Source: Salipiger abyssi
GTDB lineage: Bacteria > Pseudomonadota > Alphaproteobacteria > Rhodobacterales > Rhodobacteraceae
Assembly (NCBI RefSeq): GCF_017311415.1
Contig: NZ_JAEKIS010000003.1
Span: forward strand, 124,001 to 188,000
Direction of reading: 5' to 3'
DNA: 64,000 nucleotides
Shown here: positions 24,772 through 31,851 of the stretch, piece after piece
How positions within the stretch are numbered: the first letter of the stretch is position 1
Layout of the letters: every line of letters starts with the position of its first letter
The notes under the pieces: model-generated
What the model was told of the DNA's origin: nothing
The model's input: the letters and a program-made list of their open reading frames with translations, nothing else
The model's database searches: none
Program-made: the position numbers and the translations under genes

Positions 24772-25317
24772 ATGCGATGTTTTCTGGCCCTTCCCGTTCC
24801 CGAGGCATTGCTGCCGGCCCTGCTGGATGCGCAGGAGGCAGTGGCGGTGGGCCGCGCGGTGCCCGAGGAGAACCTGCACCTGACGCTGGCTTTTCTGGGC
24901 GAGCAGCCGGATTTCGCGCTGGCCGAGCTGGATGCGGCGCTGATGGCCGCGCCGCTGCCGGGCTGCACGCTGGCGCTGGAGGGGCTGGAGAGTTTCGGCG
25001 GGCGGCGGGTCAAGCTGCTGGCGGCGGGGGTGGCGCGGGTGCCCGAGCTGGTGGCGCTGCGCGAGCGGGTACAGGGCGCCCTGCGCGCCGCCGGGATCGC
25101 GCTGCCGCGCGAGCGCTTTCGCCCGCATGTGACGCTGAGGCGCTTTGGCAACGGGCTGCGCGAGGCCGACCGGGCGCGCTTCGAGCAGGGCGTGGCACGG
25201 TTCGCGGCGCTGCGCTCGGCGCCGGAGCCTGTGGCGGAGCTGCGGCTGATGGGCTCGCAGCTCACGCCGGAGGGCGCGGTTTACGAGGTGCTGGCGGCCT
25301 ATCCGCTGGCGGGGTGA
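24772..25317 (+). CDS. thpR: RNA 2',3'-cyclic phosphodiesterase (2'-5' RNA ligase family)
   Basis: A 181-aa protein of the two-histidine (2H) phosphoesterase family, with both catalytic HxT motifs in place: HLTLAFLGE (His36, Thr38) and HVTLRRFG (His119, Thr121). ThpR hydrolyses 2',3'-cyclic phosphate ends of RNA; its physiological role is unclear. No Shine-Dalgarno is visible, so translation probably depends on coupling to the livF-type gene 9 bp upstream. Its place within a transporter/ligase operon is common for this type of cluster but has no obvious metabolic logic. Length agrees with the family (175-195 aa). Confidence 0.92.
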   Translation: MRCFLALPVPEALLPALLDAQEAVAVGRAVPEENLHLTLAFLGEQPDFALAELDAALMAAPLPGCTLALEGLESFGGRRVKLLAAGVARVPELVALRERVQGALRAAGIALPRERFRPHVTLRRFGNGLREADRARFEQGVARFAALRSAPEPVAELRLMGSQLTPEGAVYEVLAAYPLAG

Positions 25318-25342
25318 TCCGGGACAGGAAAGGGAGGCTCGG

Positions 25343-26563
25343 ATGAGCAGCTATTACGACGATCTGGAGACGCGCAGCGCCGATGCGCGCGCTGCCGCGC
25401 TGGCCGAGGCGCTGCCCGGGCAGATCGCCCGGGCGCAGGGGCTGCCGGGCTATGCGCAATCGCTGGCCGGCATTGATGCGGCGCGGGTGACCGACCGCGC
25501 GGCGCTGGCCAAGCTGCCGGTGCTGCGCAAGGCGGCGCTGGTCTCGGCGCAGGGGGCGGCGGCGCCCTTTGGCGGCTATGCGGCGAAACCGGCGCATGGC
25601 TTTGCGCATGTGTTCCAGTCGCCCGGCCCGATCTACGAGCCGGGCGGGGTGGCGCATGACTGGTGGCGGCTGGGCCGGTTCCTCTATGCCTGCGGCATCG
25701 GACCGGGCGACATCGTGCAGAACTGTTTCGGCTATCACCTGACGCCTGCGGGGATGATCTTTGAGAATGGCGCGCGGGCGGTGGGCGCGGCGGTGCTGCC
25801 GGCGGGCACCGGGCAGACCGAATTGCAGGCGCGGGCGGCGCATGACGTGGGCGTCACCGCCTATGCGGGCACGCCGGATTATCTCAAGGTGATCCTCGAA
25901 AAGGCCGACGAGATGGGTCTGGGCCTCGGCATCGCGCGGGCGGCGGTCTCGGGCGGGGCGCTGTTCCCGTCGCTGCGCCAGTATTACGCCGATCGCGGCA
26001 TCGCCTGCCGGCAATGCTATGCCACTGCCGATCTCGGCATGGTGGCCTATGAGAGCGAGGCGATGGAGGGGATGATCGCGGACGAGCAGGTGATCGTCGA
26101 GATCGTCACGCCGGGCACCGGCGATCCGGTGGCACCGGGCGAGGTGGGGGAGGTGGTGGTGACCACGCTCAACCCCGATTACCCGCTGATCCGCTTTGCC
26201 ACCGGCGATCTCAGCGCAGTGATGCCGGGCGAAAGCCCCTGCGGGCGGACCAATCTGCGCATCAAGGGCTGGATGGGCCGCGCCGACCAGACCGCCAAGA
26301 TCAAGGGCATGTTCGTGCGCCCCGAACAGGTGGCGGCGCTGGTCGCGAAACATGCCGAGATCGACCGCGCCCGGGTGGTGGCCAGCCGCGAAGGCGAGAT
26401 GGACGTGATGACGGTGCGGATCGAGACCGAGGCGGAGGATCCCGGCGCCTATGCCGGCAGTGTCGCCGAGGTGCTGAAGCTCAAGGGCATTGTCGAGCTG
26501 GTCAAACCCGGCGGTCTGCCGCGCGACGGTGTGGTGATCGAGGATGTCCGGGAATACGACTGA
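25343..26563 (+). CDS. PaaK-like (phenylacetate-CoA ligase family) adenylating protein with non-canonical P-loop
   Basis: A 406-aa protein that aligns by eye with the phenylacetate-CoA ligase family: N-terminal SSYYDDLETRSADARAA, LPVLRKAALVSAQ, YATADLGMVAYESE (motif A5 region, about 228-241), RFATGDLSAV (about 282-291) and RIKGWMGRADQTAKIKGMFVRPEQV (hinge motif A8, about 305-329). The glycine-rich ATP loop, normally SSGTTGKP, is replaced by FQSPGPIYEPGG at 91-102. It may therefore bind nucleotide differently or have lost adenylation. Shine-Dalgarno AAAGGGAGG is strong. It is the last gene of the transporter operon, so it is probably devoted to the imported acid. Confidence 0.88.
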   Translation: MSSYYDDLETRSADARAAALAEALPGQIARAQGLPGYAQSLAGIDAARVTDRAALAKLPVLRKAALVSAQGAAAPFGGYAAKPAHGFAHVFQSPGPIYEPGGVAHDWWRLGRFLYACGIGPGDIVQNCFGYHLTPAGMIFENGARAVGAAVLPAGTGQTELQARAAHDVGVTAYAGTPDYLKVILEKADEMGLGLGIARAAVSGGALFPSLRQYYADRGIACRQCYATADLGMVAYESEAMEGMIADEQVIVEIVTPGTGDPVAPGEVGEVVVTTLNPDYPLIRFATGDLSAVMPGESPCGRTNLRIKGWMGRADQTAKIKGMFVRPEQVAALVAKHAEIDRARVVASREGEMDVMTVRIETEAEDPGAYAGSVAEVLKLKGIVELVKPGGLPRDGVVIEDVREYD

Positions 26564-26628
26564 GCGCGGAGCCGCTTGACCCGGCCCTGTGGGCGCGCAT
26601 TCCGCGCCTGCACAGAAAGGAGAATTCC

Positions 26629-26664
26629 GATGTCCGACGCTCCGGCTCTGAGGATGGTGGGTTG
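26629..26664 (+). pseudogene. 11-codon reading frame with strong RBS running into a repeat (possible gene remnant)
   Basis: AGAAAGGAG sits at ideal spacing before ATG at 26629. The frame reads MSDAPALRMVG and then stops at TGA 26662-26664, which lies inside the REP-like hairpin at 26655. A good translation start feeding straight into a repeat suggests that a former gene lost its body when the repeat pair arose here. A chance Shine-Dalgarno is possible. Confidence 0.35.
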
Positions 26665-26720
26665 AAAACCCACCCTACGGGGGCAATGCGCAATGTGCAG
26701 GGTGGGTTTTCAACCCACCA
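26655..26720. repeat. inverted pair of GTAGGGTGGG REP-like units
   Basis: Two copies of a 22-nt unit face each other: 26655-26676 and its exact reverse complement at 26699-26720, with a 22-nt spacer. Each copy is itself a hairpin (GGTGGGTT-3 nt-AACCCACC). It lies between the convergent PaaK-like and arsC-like genes and can act as a terminator. Related single units occur at 29440 and 31289. Confidence 0.8.
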
Positions 26721-26729
26721 CCCCAAAGC

Positions 26730-27068
26730 TCAGAGCAGCTCCAGCACCTTTTCCGGCGGCCGGCCGATCACCGCGCGGTCGCTGGCGAAGAGCACCGGAC
26801 GTTCGATCAGCTTCGGCTCCCGGGCCATGGCGCGCAGCAGCGTTTCGTCATCGGCATTTTTCGACAGGCCCATCTCGCGGAAAGCGGCCTCCTTGGTGCG
26901 CATCATGTCGAGCGCGGGCAGGCCAAGCGCCGTCTGCGCCGATTTCAGCTCGTCATAGCTTGGTGCGTCTTCGAGATATTTGCGGATCTCGGGCTCGACG
27001 CCCTTCTCCTGCAACAGCGCCAGAGCCTGGCGCGATTTCGAACAACGCGGATTGTGCCAGAGTATCAT
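26730..27068 (-). CDS. arsC: ArsC/Spx-family arsenate reductase-like protein (glutaredoxin-coupled type)
   Basis: A thioredoxin-fold protein of 112 aa from ATG 27068 (GAGGAG at 5-nt spacing); an in-frame GTG at 27074 is less likely. It begins [19 protein letters not shown] with catalytic Cys9. Arg residues typical of ArsC follow in [13 protein letters not shown]-like form ([27 protein letters not shown]). The family reduces arsenate with glutathione/glutaredoxin, although many chromosomal members (YfgD/ArsC-like) have other roles. No arsR, acr3 or arsB gene is nearby, so an arsenic function is uncertain. Its start overlaps the stop of pyrD by 4 bp. Confidence 0.85.
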   Translation of the reverse strand: MILWHNPRCSKSRQALALLQEKGVEPEIRKYLEDAPSYDELKSAQTALGLPALDMMRTKEAAFREMGLSKNADDETLLRAMAREPKLIERPVLFASDRAVIGRPPEKVLELL

Positions 27069-28123
27069 AGCCACTCCTCTCGTCCCGTGCCGACCGCCTC
27101 GGCGATATTGTCAAACCCGTCGCGCGCCAGCAGCGCGTCGAGCCCGGTCAGGATCTCGCTCACCAGGCTCATGCCGCCATAGATCAGTGCGGTGTAGAGC
27201 TGCACCGCCGAGGCGCCGGCGCGGATCTTGGCATAGGCCTGCTCCGCCGAGCCGACGCCGCCGACGCCGATAAGCGGCAGGCTGCCCTCCGTGAGCTGCG
27301 ACAGCCGTGCCAGCACGCGGGTGGATTTCTCGAAAAGCGGCTGGCCGGAGAGCCCGCCCGTCTCGCCCTTCTGGGCCGAGCGCAGCCCGTCGCGCGACAG
27401 GGTGGTGTTGGTGGTGATCACCCCCGCCACGCCCGAGCTCAGCGCGACCTCGGCCACGTCCGCCAGCCCCTGCGCATCGAGATCCGGCGCGATCTTGAGG
27501 AAGACCGGGATCGGGCGGTCGAGCCCGGCGCGGGCCTCCATCACGCCGGCCAGCAGCGCCGAGAGCGCCGCCTTGCCTTGCAGGTCGCGCAGCTTTTCGG
27601 TGTTGGGCGAGCTGACATTGACCGTGGCGAAATCGAGATAGGCGCCGCAGCGCGCCAGCACTTTTGCGAAATCCGCCGCGCGGTCCTCGCTGTCCTTGTT
27701 TGCGCCGAGATTGAGCCCCAGCACCATATCGACGGGGCGGTGCATCAGCCGACCGGCGATGGCGTCCATGCCGTCATTGTTGAAGCCGAAACGGTTGATC
27801 GCGGCGCGGTCCTCGCTCAGCCGGAACAGGCGCGGCCTGGGGTTGCCGGGCTGCGGGCGCGGCGTCGCGGCGCCGACCTCGACAAAGCCGAACCCGCTTT
27901 GGGCCAGCGCGGACAGCGCCTCGGCATTCTTGTCGAACCCGGCGGCGAGGCCCAGCGGATTGGCCAGATCGAGCCCGGCGACCGAACAGCGCAGCCGGTC
28001 GGAGGTGAGGGCGCCGGGCGCGGGCGCCAGCCCCGATTGCAGCGCTTTCAGCGCCAGCCCGTGCCCGGATTCGGGATCCATCCGGTGCAGCAGCGCGAGG
28101 CCAGCGCGTTCCAGCAGGCTCAT
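27065..28123 (-). CDS. pyrD: dihydroorotate dehydrogenase (quinone), class 2
   Basis: A 352-aa FMN enzyme that oxidises dihydroorotate to orotate and passes electrons to ubiquinone at the inner membrane (fourth step of UMP synthesis). Class 2 features are present: the N-terminal membrane-associating helices ([26 protein letters not shown]), [15 protein letters not shown] (about 56-70), the catalytic Ser region [14 protein letters not shown] (about 170-183), [11 protein letters not shown] (about 238-248) and the FMN-phosphate motif [34 protein letters not shown]. It overlaps the upstream DUF952 gene and the downstream arsC-like gene by 4 bp each. Confidence 0.97.
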   Translation of the reverse strand: MSLLERAGLALLHRMDPESGHGLALKALQSGLAPAPGALTSDRLRCSVAGLDLANPLGLAAGFDKNAEALSALAQSGFGFVEVGAATPRPQPGNPRPRLFRLSEDRAAINRFGFNNDGMDAIAGRLMHRPVDMVLGLNLGANKDSEDRAADFAKVLARCGAYLDFATVNVSSPNTEKLRDLQGKAALSALLAGVMEARAGLDRPIPVFLKIAPDLDAQGLADVAEVALSSGVAGVITTNTTLSRDGLRSAQKGETGGLSGQPLFEKSTRVLARLSQLTEGSLPLIGVGGVGSAEQAYAKIRAGASAVQLYTALIYGGMSLVSEILTGLDALLARDGFDNIAEAVGTGREEWL

Positions 28124-28458
28124 GTCATGTCATCCGGAAAGACATGCCCGCCAAGCCCCAGCGGCAACGGGCGCGACCAGCGCACATCGGCCAGCCGCAG
28201 CGGGCCGTAGAGATGCGGGAACAGCGCGCCGCCGCGCGATGGCTCCCATTTCAGCGCGTCGCCGAGGTCGTCGGCCTCGAAGGCGAGGATATAGAGCCCC
28301 TCTTCCTCGCTGAAATGCTTGGCTACGGTTTCGCGCACCTGCTCCAGGGTCGAAAAATGCACAAAGCCGTCAGCCTCGTCCACCGGCGCTCCGGCGGTCT
28401 CGGTCTCGGCTTGCAGCGCGGCCCATTCCCCGGACCTCAGGATTTTATAGATCAGCAT
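28120..28458 (-). CDS. DUF952 family protein
   Basis: A 112-aa protein, [16 protein letters not shown]...[23 protein letters not shown]...[33 protein letters not shown]. The motifs DGFVHFST and LFPHLYGPL define DUF952 (COG3502), a small family structurally reminiscent of ADP-ribosyltransferases but of unknown activity. In alphaproteobacteria it is regularly found directly upstream of pyrD, as here (4-bp overlap). It is therefore likely to be translated with pyrD. Confidence 0.92.
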   Translation of the reverse strand: MLIYKILRSGEWAALQAETETAGAPVDEADGFVHFSTLEQVRETVAKHFSEEEGLYILAFEADDLGDALKWEPSRGGALFPHLYGPLRLADVRWSRPLPLGLGGHVFPDDMT

Positions 28459-28515
28459 GGCATTGAGATGCCGGGGAACGCTCCGCCGGTCAATCCCCGG
28501 CGAAGCGATAGGGCG

Positions 28516-28734
28516 TCACAGCCAATGTCCGAAATGCCGGTGGATTCGGGGAATCACGCCCCAGATCATCGAAGCGACGATGATCGGCACCATCAGCAGG
28601 TTGCGCTGCCAGATGGCCCAGCCTTCGGTGACGGGGGTCAGCGCGTAAAGCGCAAGGGTGACAATGGGGTAGACCCCGAGAAAGACGAAGACCGCCAGGC
28701 GCGGGCGCGATGGCGGACGGGAGGGGGAGGTCAT
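28516..28734 (-). CDS. small two-helix membrane protein (72 aa)
   Basis: ATG at 28734 with AAGGAG at good spacing. The product is MTSPSRPPSRPRLAVFVFLGVYPIVTLALYALTPVTEGWAIWQRNLLMVPIIVASMIWGVIPRIHRHFGHWL. A basic N-terminus precedes helix 1 (about 13-33), a short periplasmic-type loop (TPVTEGWAIWQRN) and helix 2 (about 45-62), with a His/Arg tail. No named family is recognised, though such proteins with a WxxW loop are common beside TetR genes. It faces a TetR gene across an operator-like palindrome and may be its main target. DUF952-pyrD-arsC follow 57 bp later. Confidence 0.8.
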   Translation of the reverse strand: MTSPSRPPSRPRLAVFVFLGVYPIVTLALYALTPVTEGWAIWQRNLLMVPIIVASMIWGVIPRIHRHFGHWL

Positions 28735-28751
28735 GCGCGTCTCCTTGTATG

Positions 28752-28771
28752 AGAACGAAACGTATCGTTCT
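28752..28771. promoter_or_regulatory. TetR-type operator palindrome
   Basis: AGAACGA-N6-TCGTTCT, a perfect 7-bp inverted repeat with 6-bp centre AACGTA. It lies in the 100-bp divergent region between the 72-aa membrane protein gene (start 28734, -) and the TetR gene (start 28835, +). Size and symmetry fit a TetR dimer-of-dimers site. Confidence 0.65.
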
Positions 28772-28834
28772 ATTACTTCTGGTGTTCCCGCGTGTAAAGG
28801 CGTAACAAGGAGGAAATTCCGAAAGAGCCAGCGA

Positions 28835-29422
28835 ATGACCGAAAAACGCGCATCCATCGGCGCCCGCCGCAATCCCGAGACGGAGGCCGCCGTGCTCGAC
28901 GCCGCAACGGAGATCCTTGCGGAGAAGGGTATCTCGGGCGTCACCATGGAGGCGGTGGCAAAGCGTGCACGGGCGGGCAAGGCCACGCTCTATCGCTGGT
29001 GGCCAACGCGCGGCGCCTTACTGATGGCGGTTTACCGGCGCCGCAAGCAGGAGATCTGCAATCCCGATACCGGCACGCTGGAGGGCGACGTGAAAGCGGT
29101 GCTCGAGTCGCTCTTCGTTCACTGGAGCCGCCCCGAAGGCCGCGTGTTCCGGCACATCATCGCTGCCTCGCAAAGCGATGACGACCTGCGCGAGGCGCTG
29201 GAGGCGTACCGGATGGAGCGTCTGGCGCATCTCGGCGAGATCTTTGAGCGCGCCGCGCAGCGCGGCGTGCTGTCCGATGATGTGCCCGCGCAGGAGATGG
29301 CCCGCGCGGTGATGGGGATGGCCTGGCTGCATCTGCTGGTGGGACGACTGGATGCCGACGCCGCGGGCATTGCGCGCACGCTTGTGCGGGGCTGGGCGAA
29401 GATGCCGGATCAGGGGGATTAG
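28835..29422 (+). CDS. TetR family transcriptional regulator
   Basis: A 195-aa protein with an N-terminal TetR HTH (about 13-67: ETEAAVLDAATEILAEKGISGVTMEAVAKRARAGKATLYRWWPTRGALL). The ATLYRWWPTRGALL ending is typical of a large actinobacterial/alphaproteobacterial TetR subgroup. The C-terminal domain resembles TetR_C_11-like proteins (VKAVLESLFVHWSRPEGRVFRHIIAASQSD...). An AAGGAGG sits rather far upstream (28807-28813), leaving GAAAGAG as the nearer ribosome site. It is divergent from the small membrane protein gene and probably autoregulated through the palindrome at 28752. Confidence 0.9.
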   Translation: MTEKRASIGARRNPETEAAVLDAATEILAEKGISGVTMEAVAKRARAGKATLYRWWPTRGALLMAVYRRRKQEICNPDTGTLEGDVKAVLESLFVHWSRPEGRVFRHIIAASQSDDDLREALEAYRMERLAHLGEIFERAAQRGVLSDDVPAQEMARAVMGMAWLHLLVGRLDADAAGIARTLVRGWAKMPDQGD

Positions 29423-29439
29423 CCGGGCGTCCGGCATCC

Positions 29440-29463
29440 GTAGGGTGGGCAATCCTGCCCACC
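29440..29463 (+). repeat. GTAGGGTGGG REP-like unit
   Basis: GTAGGGTGGGC then loop AATCCT then GCCCACC: a 7-bp perfect hairpin (29444-29450 with 29457-29463). It is located just downstream of the TetR gene, so it could also act as its transcript end. Same family as 26655-26720 and 31289-31311. Confidence 0.75.
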
Positions 29464-29592
29464 GCTGCGCCATCGCGACCGGCCGCGATATCCTTTGGAC
29501 CAGCGTGGTCCGCGCGGGGCGCATCCGGCCTGCAATCCGGGCGTTGCCATGGCGGTGTCACGCCCGGGCGCTACGTCAAGCGAAGCAGTGCT

Positions 29593-29621
29593 TTGACACT
29601 CAACCCGAAGCGTTGCAACAT
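29593..29621 (+). promoter_or_regulatory. candidate promoter of the 5'-nucleotidase gene
   Basis: Perfect -35 hexamer TTGACA (29593-29598), a 17-bp spacer and a weak -10 CAACAT (29616-29621), 35 bp upstream of the ATG at 29656. Confidence 0.45.
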
Positions 29622-29655
29622 TTCTCTCATAGACGCCCACAGAGAGGTTTCCCCA

Positions 29656-31215
29656 ATGTCTTTCCGCCTGATGACGAGTGTCGCGGCCCTGGCGCTGAGC
29701 GCGGGTGCGGCCAGCGCCGATTATTCGCTGACCATCCTGCACACCAACGATTTCCATTCGCGCTTCGAGCCGATCAGCAAATACGACTCGACCTGCGCCG
29801 CCGAGGATAACGAGGCCGGCGAATGCTTTGGCGGCTCGGCGCGTCTGATGACCGCCATCGGCGAGGCCAAGGCGCGCAGCAACAACTACATCCTGGTGGA
29901 TGGCGGCGACCAGTTTCAGGGCACGCTGTTTTACACATATTACAAGGGCAAGCTCGCCGCTGAGATGATGAACCAGATGGGCTATGACGCGATGACCGTG
30001 GGCAACCACGAATTCGACGACGGCCCCGAGGTGCTGCGCGGCTTTGTCGATTCGGTGGAATTCCCGGTGCTGATGTCGAACGCCGATATCTCGGGCGAGG
30101 CGCTGCTGGCCGATTCGATCCTGAAATCCACGGTGATCGAGCGCGGCGGCGAAAAGCTGGGTCTGATCGGCCTGACCCCGCATGACACCGACGAGCTCGC
30201 CTCGCCGGGGCCGAACGTGATCTTTACCGATCCGGTCGACGCGGTACAGGGCGAGGTCGACAAGCTGACCGAAGAGGGCGTCAACAAGATCATCGTGCTG
30301 AGCCACTCGGGCTACAAGGTCGATATCGACGTCGCCAACAACACCACCGGCGTCGACGTGATCGTCGGCGGCCACACCAACACCCTGCTGGGTGAGATGG
30401 ACGGCGCCGAAGGACCGTACCCGACGATGGTGAACGATACCGCCATCGTTTCGGCCTATGCCTATGGCAAGTTCCTGGGCGAGCTGAACGTCACCTTCGA
30501 CGATGACGGCAATATCGTCGAGGCGTCGGGCGCGCCGATCGTCATGGATGCCGCCGTGACCGAGGACGAGGGCACCAAGGCGCGCATCGCCGAGGCTGCC
30601 GCACCGCTCGAAGAGATCCGCAACGAGGTGGTGGCCGAGACCTCCGAAGAGATCGTGGGCTCGCGCGATGTTTGCCGCGCCATGGAATGCCCGATGGGCA
30701 ACCTCGTGGCCGATGCCATGCTCGACCGGGTGAAGGATCAGGGCATCGAGATCGCCATTGCCAATGGCGGCGGGCTGCGCGCTTCCATCGACGCGGGCGA
30801 GGTGACTATGGGCGAGGTGCTGACGGTGCTGCCGTTCCAGAACACGCTCTCCACCTTCCAGGTGACCGGCGCGACCGTGGTCGAGGCGCTGGAGAACGGC
30901 GTGAGTCAGATGGAAGACGGTGGCGGTCGCTTCCCGCAGGTGGCCGGCATGTCCTTCACCGTCGATCCTGCCGCCGAGCCGGGCAGCCGGATTTCCGATG
31001 TCATGGTGGGCGGCGCGCCCATCGACCCGGAGAAGCTCTACGGTCTGGTGTCGAACAACTATGTGCGCAATGGCGGCGATGGCTACAAGATGTTCGTCGA
31101 TGCCCAGAACGCCTATGATTTCGGCCCCGATCTGGCGGATGTGACGGCGGAATACATCGCCGCCAACGCGCCTTACACGCCCTATACCGATGGCCGCATC
31201 ACCGTGAAGGAATAA
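29656..31215 (+). CDS. periplasmic bifunctional 5'-nucleotidase / 2',3'-cyclic-nucleotide phosphodiesterase (UshA family)
   Basis: A 519-aa exported metallophosphoesterase with signal peptide MSFRLMTSVAALALSAGAASA. Metal-binding motifs are ILHTNDFHSRF (about 28-38), DGGDQFQGT (about 83-91), GNHEFDDG (about 116-123), LSHSGYKVD and VGGHTNT. The C-terminal 5_nucleotid_C domain holds ANGGGLRASIDAGEVTMGEVLTVLPFQNTL (about 372-401) and a nucleoside-stacking region (SNNYVRNGGDGYKMF). It would dephosphorylate external nucleotides to supply phosphate and nucleosides. It is monocistronic, with a TTGACA promoter upstream and a strong terminator downstream. No Pho-box was recognised. Confidence 0.95.
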   Translation: MSFRLMTSVAALALSAGAASADYSLTILHTNDFHSRFEPISKYDSTCAAEDNEAGECFGGSARLMTAIGEAKARSNNYILVDGGDQFQGTLFYTYYKGKLAAEMMNQMGYDAMTVGNHEFDDGPEVLRGFVDSVEFPVLMSNADISGEALLADSILKSTVIERGGEKLGLIGLTPHDTDELASPGPNVIFTDPVDAVQGEVDKLTEEGVNKIIVLSHSGYKVDIDVANNTTGVDVIVGGHTNTLLGEMDGAEGPYPTMVNDTAIVSAYAYGKFLGELNVTFDDDGNIVEASGAPIVMDAAVTEDEGTKARIAEAAAPLEEIRNEVVAETSEEIVGSRDVCRAMECPMGNLVADAMLDRVKDQGIEIAIANGGGLRASIDAGEVTMGEVLTVLPFQNTLSTFQVTGATVVEALENGVSQMEDGGGRFPQVAGMSFTVDPAAEPGSRISDVMVGGAPIDPEKLYGLVSNNYVRNGGDGYKMFVDAQNAYDFGPDLADVTAEYIAANAPYTPYTDGRITVKE

Positions 31216-31240
31216 GCGGTCCTCCATCGCCGTGAATGAG

Positions 31241-31267
31241 AACGCGCGGGGGAGACCCCGCGCGTTT
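31241..31267 (+). terminator. intrinsic terminator of the 5'-nucleotidase gene
   Basis: AACGCGCGGGG (31241-31251), tetraloop GAGA, then the exact complement CCCCGCGCGTT (31256-31266) followed by TTACGTTT. An 11-bp perfect stem 25 bp after the stop codon. Confidence 0.8.
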
Positions 31268-31288
31268 ACGTTTCCAGCCGACCGTTTC

Positions 31289-31311
31289 GTAGGGTGGGCA
31301 ATCTGCCCACC
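31289..31311 (+). repeat. GTAGGGTGGG REP-like unit
   Basis: GTAGGGTGGGC-AATCT-GCCCACC, nearly identical to the unit at 29440 (loop one base shorter). It lies between the nucleotidase terminator and the convergent membrane protein gene. Confidence 0.75.
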
Positions 31312-31317
31312 GTCGCC

Positions 31318-31776
31318 TCATGCCGTGCGGGCCGCTTTGCGGGCCTTCATCGCCATCCCGGCCCGCATGTTCAGCCCCAGAAGCACGATGTTCAGCGCCC
31401 CGGCGCAGAGCTCCAGAAGCTGCACATAACCGAAGGCGTCGGAAAGGTCGCCGGCCTGCGCCCGCAACCCGAGAAACACCGCCGCCGGGATCAGCACCAG
31501 CACCCCGTTCAGCGCCGCCACCCGCATTCGCGCCATCTTGGCCACGATCTGCGGCGCCTTCGAGCGCCCGGCCAACCGCGCGCCGCTGCCGCCCGCCGAA
31601 GCCAGCGCCAGTACCAGAAGCGGCAGCGCATAAAGGATGATCTGGCGCAGCAGGATCACTGTATCGGTCGCGGCGAAGAACTCGCTGACAAAGGCCAGCG
31701 ACCAGAAGCTCGCGACCACCAGCAGCGCGGCGGCGCCCGAAGCGCCATGGATCAGGACGAGAGAGGCGCGGGACAT
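31318..31776 (-). CDS. four-helix membrane protein divergent from marR
   Basis: A 152-aa protein with AAAAGGAG upstream of ATG 31776. Four hydrophobic segments lie at about 10-30, 42-62, 85-103 and 118-138, with a basic loop (RLAGRSKAPQIVAKMARMRV) and a basic tail (MKARKAARTA). It resembles uncharacterised four-helix proteins related to DUF2214/CopD-like families; the match is weak. It is divergent from a MarR gene with two palindromes between them, so it is the probable regulatory target. No catalytic residues are apparent. Confidence 0.78.
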   Translation of the reverse strand: MSRASLVLIHGASGAAALLVVASFWSLAFVSEFFAATDTVILLRQIILYALPLLVLALASAGGSGARLAGRSKAPQIVAKMARMRVAALNGVLVLIPAAVFLGLRAQAGDLSDAFGYVQLLELCAGALNIVLLGLNMRAGMAMKARKAARTA

Positions 31777-31792
31777 GAGGAAACTCCTTTTA

Positions 31793-31832
31793 ATAGCAAG
31801 CTATGTATATATGGGATTGAATAGCGAACTAT
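31793..31832. promoter_or_regulatory. paired MarR-type operator sites
   Basis: Two 12-bp palindromes in an AT-rich 75-bp divergent promoter: ATAGC-AA-GCTAT (31793-31804) and ATAG-CGAA-CTAT (31821-31832), with starts 28 bp apart. They share the half-site ATAGC/ATAG, as expected for a MarR dimer regulating both its own gene (start 31852) and the membrane protein gene (start 31776). Confidence 0.65.
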
Positions 31833-31851
31833 ACAAGGCTAGGCAAGCGCC

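Noticed and set aside
23149-25128. 659-codon minus-strand frame across the binding-protein, livF-type and thpR genes
   Set aside because: It spans three real genes on the other strand and has no domain.
26655-26720. Repeat pair considered as a CRISPR or IS terminal inverted repeat
   Set aside because: Only two units with a 22-nt spacer and no transposase or cas gene; the hairpin type matches REP units elsewhere in the window.
29419-31227. 602-codon minus-strand frame opposite the 5'-nucleotidase gene
   Set aside because: Low-complexity His/Gly/Asp-rich translation typical of antisense in GC-rich genes; the nucleotidase has signal peptide and metal motifs.
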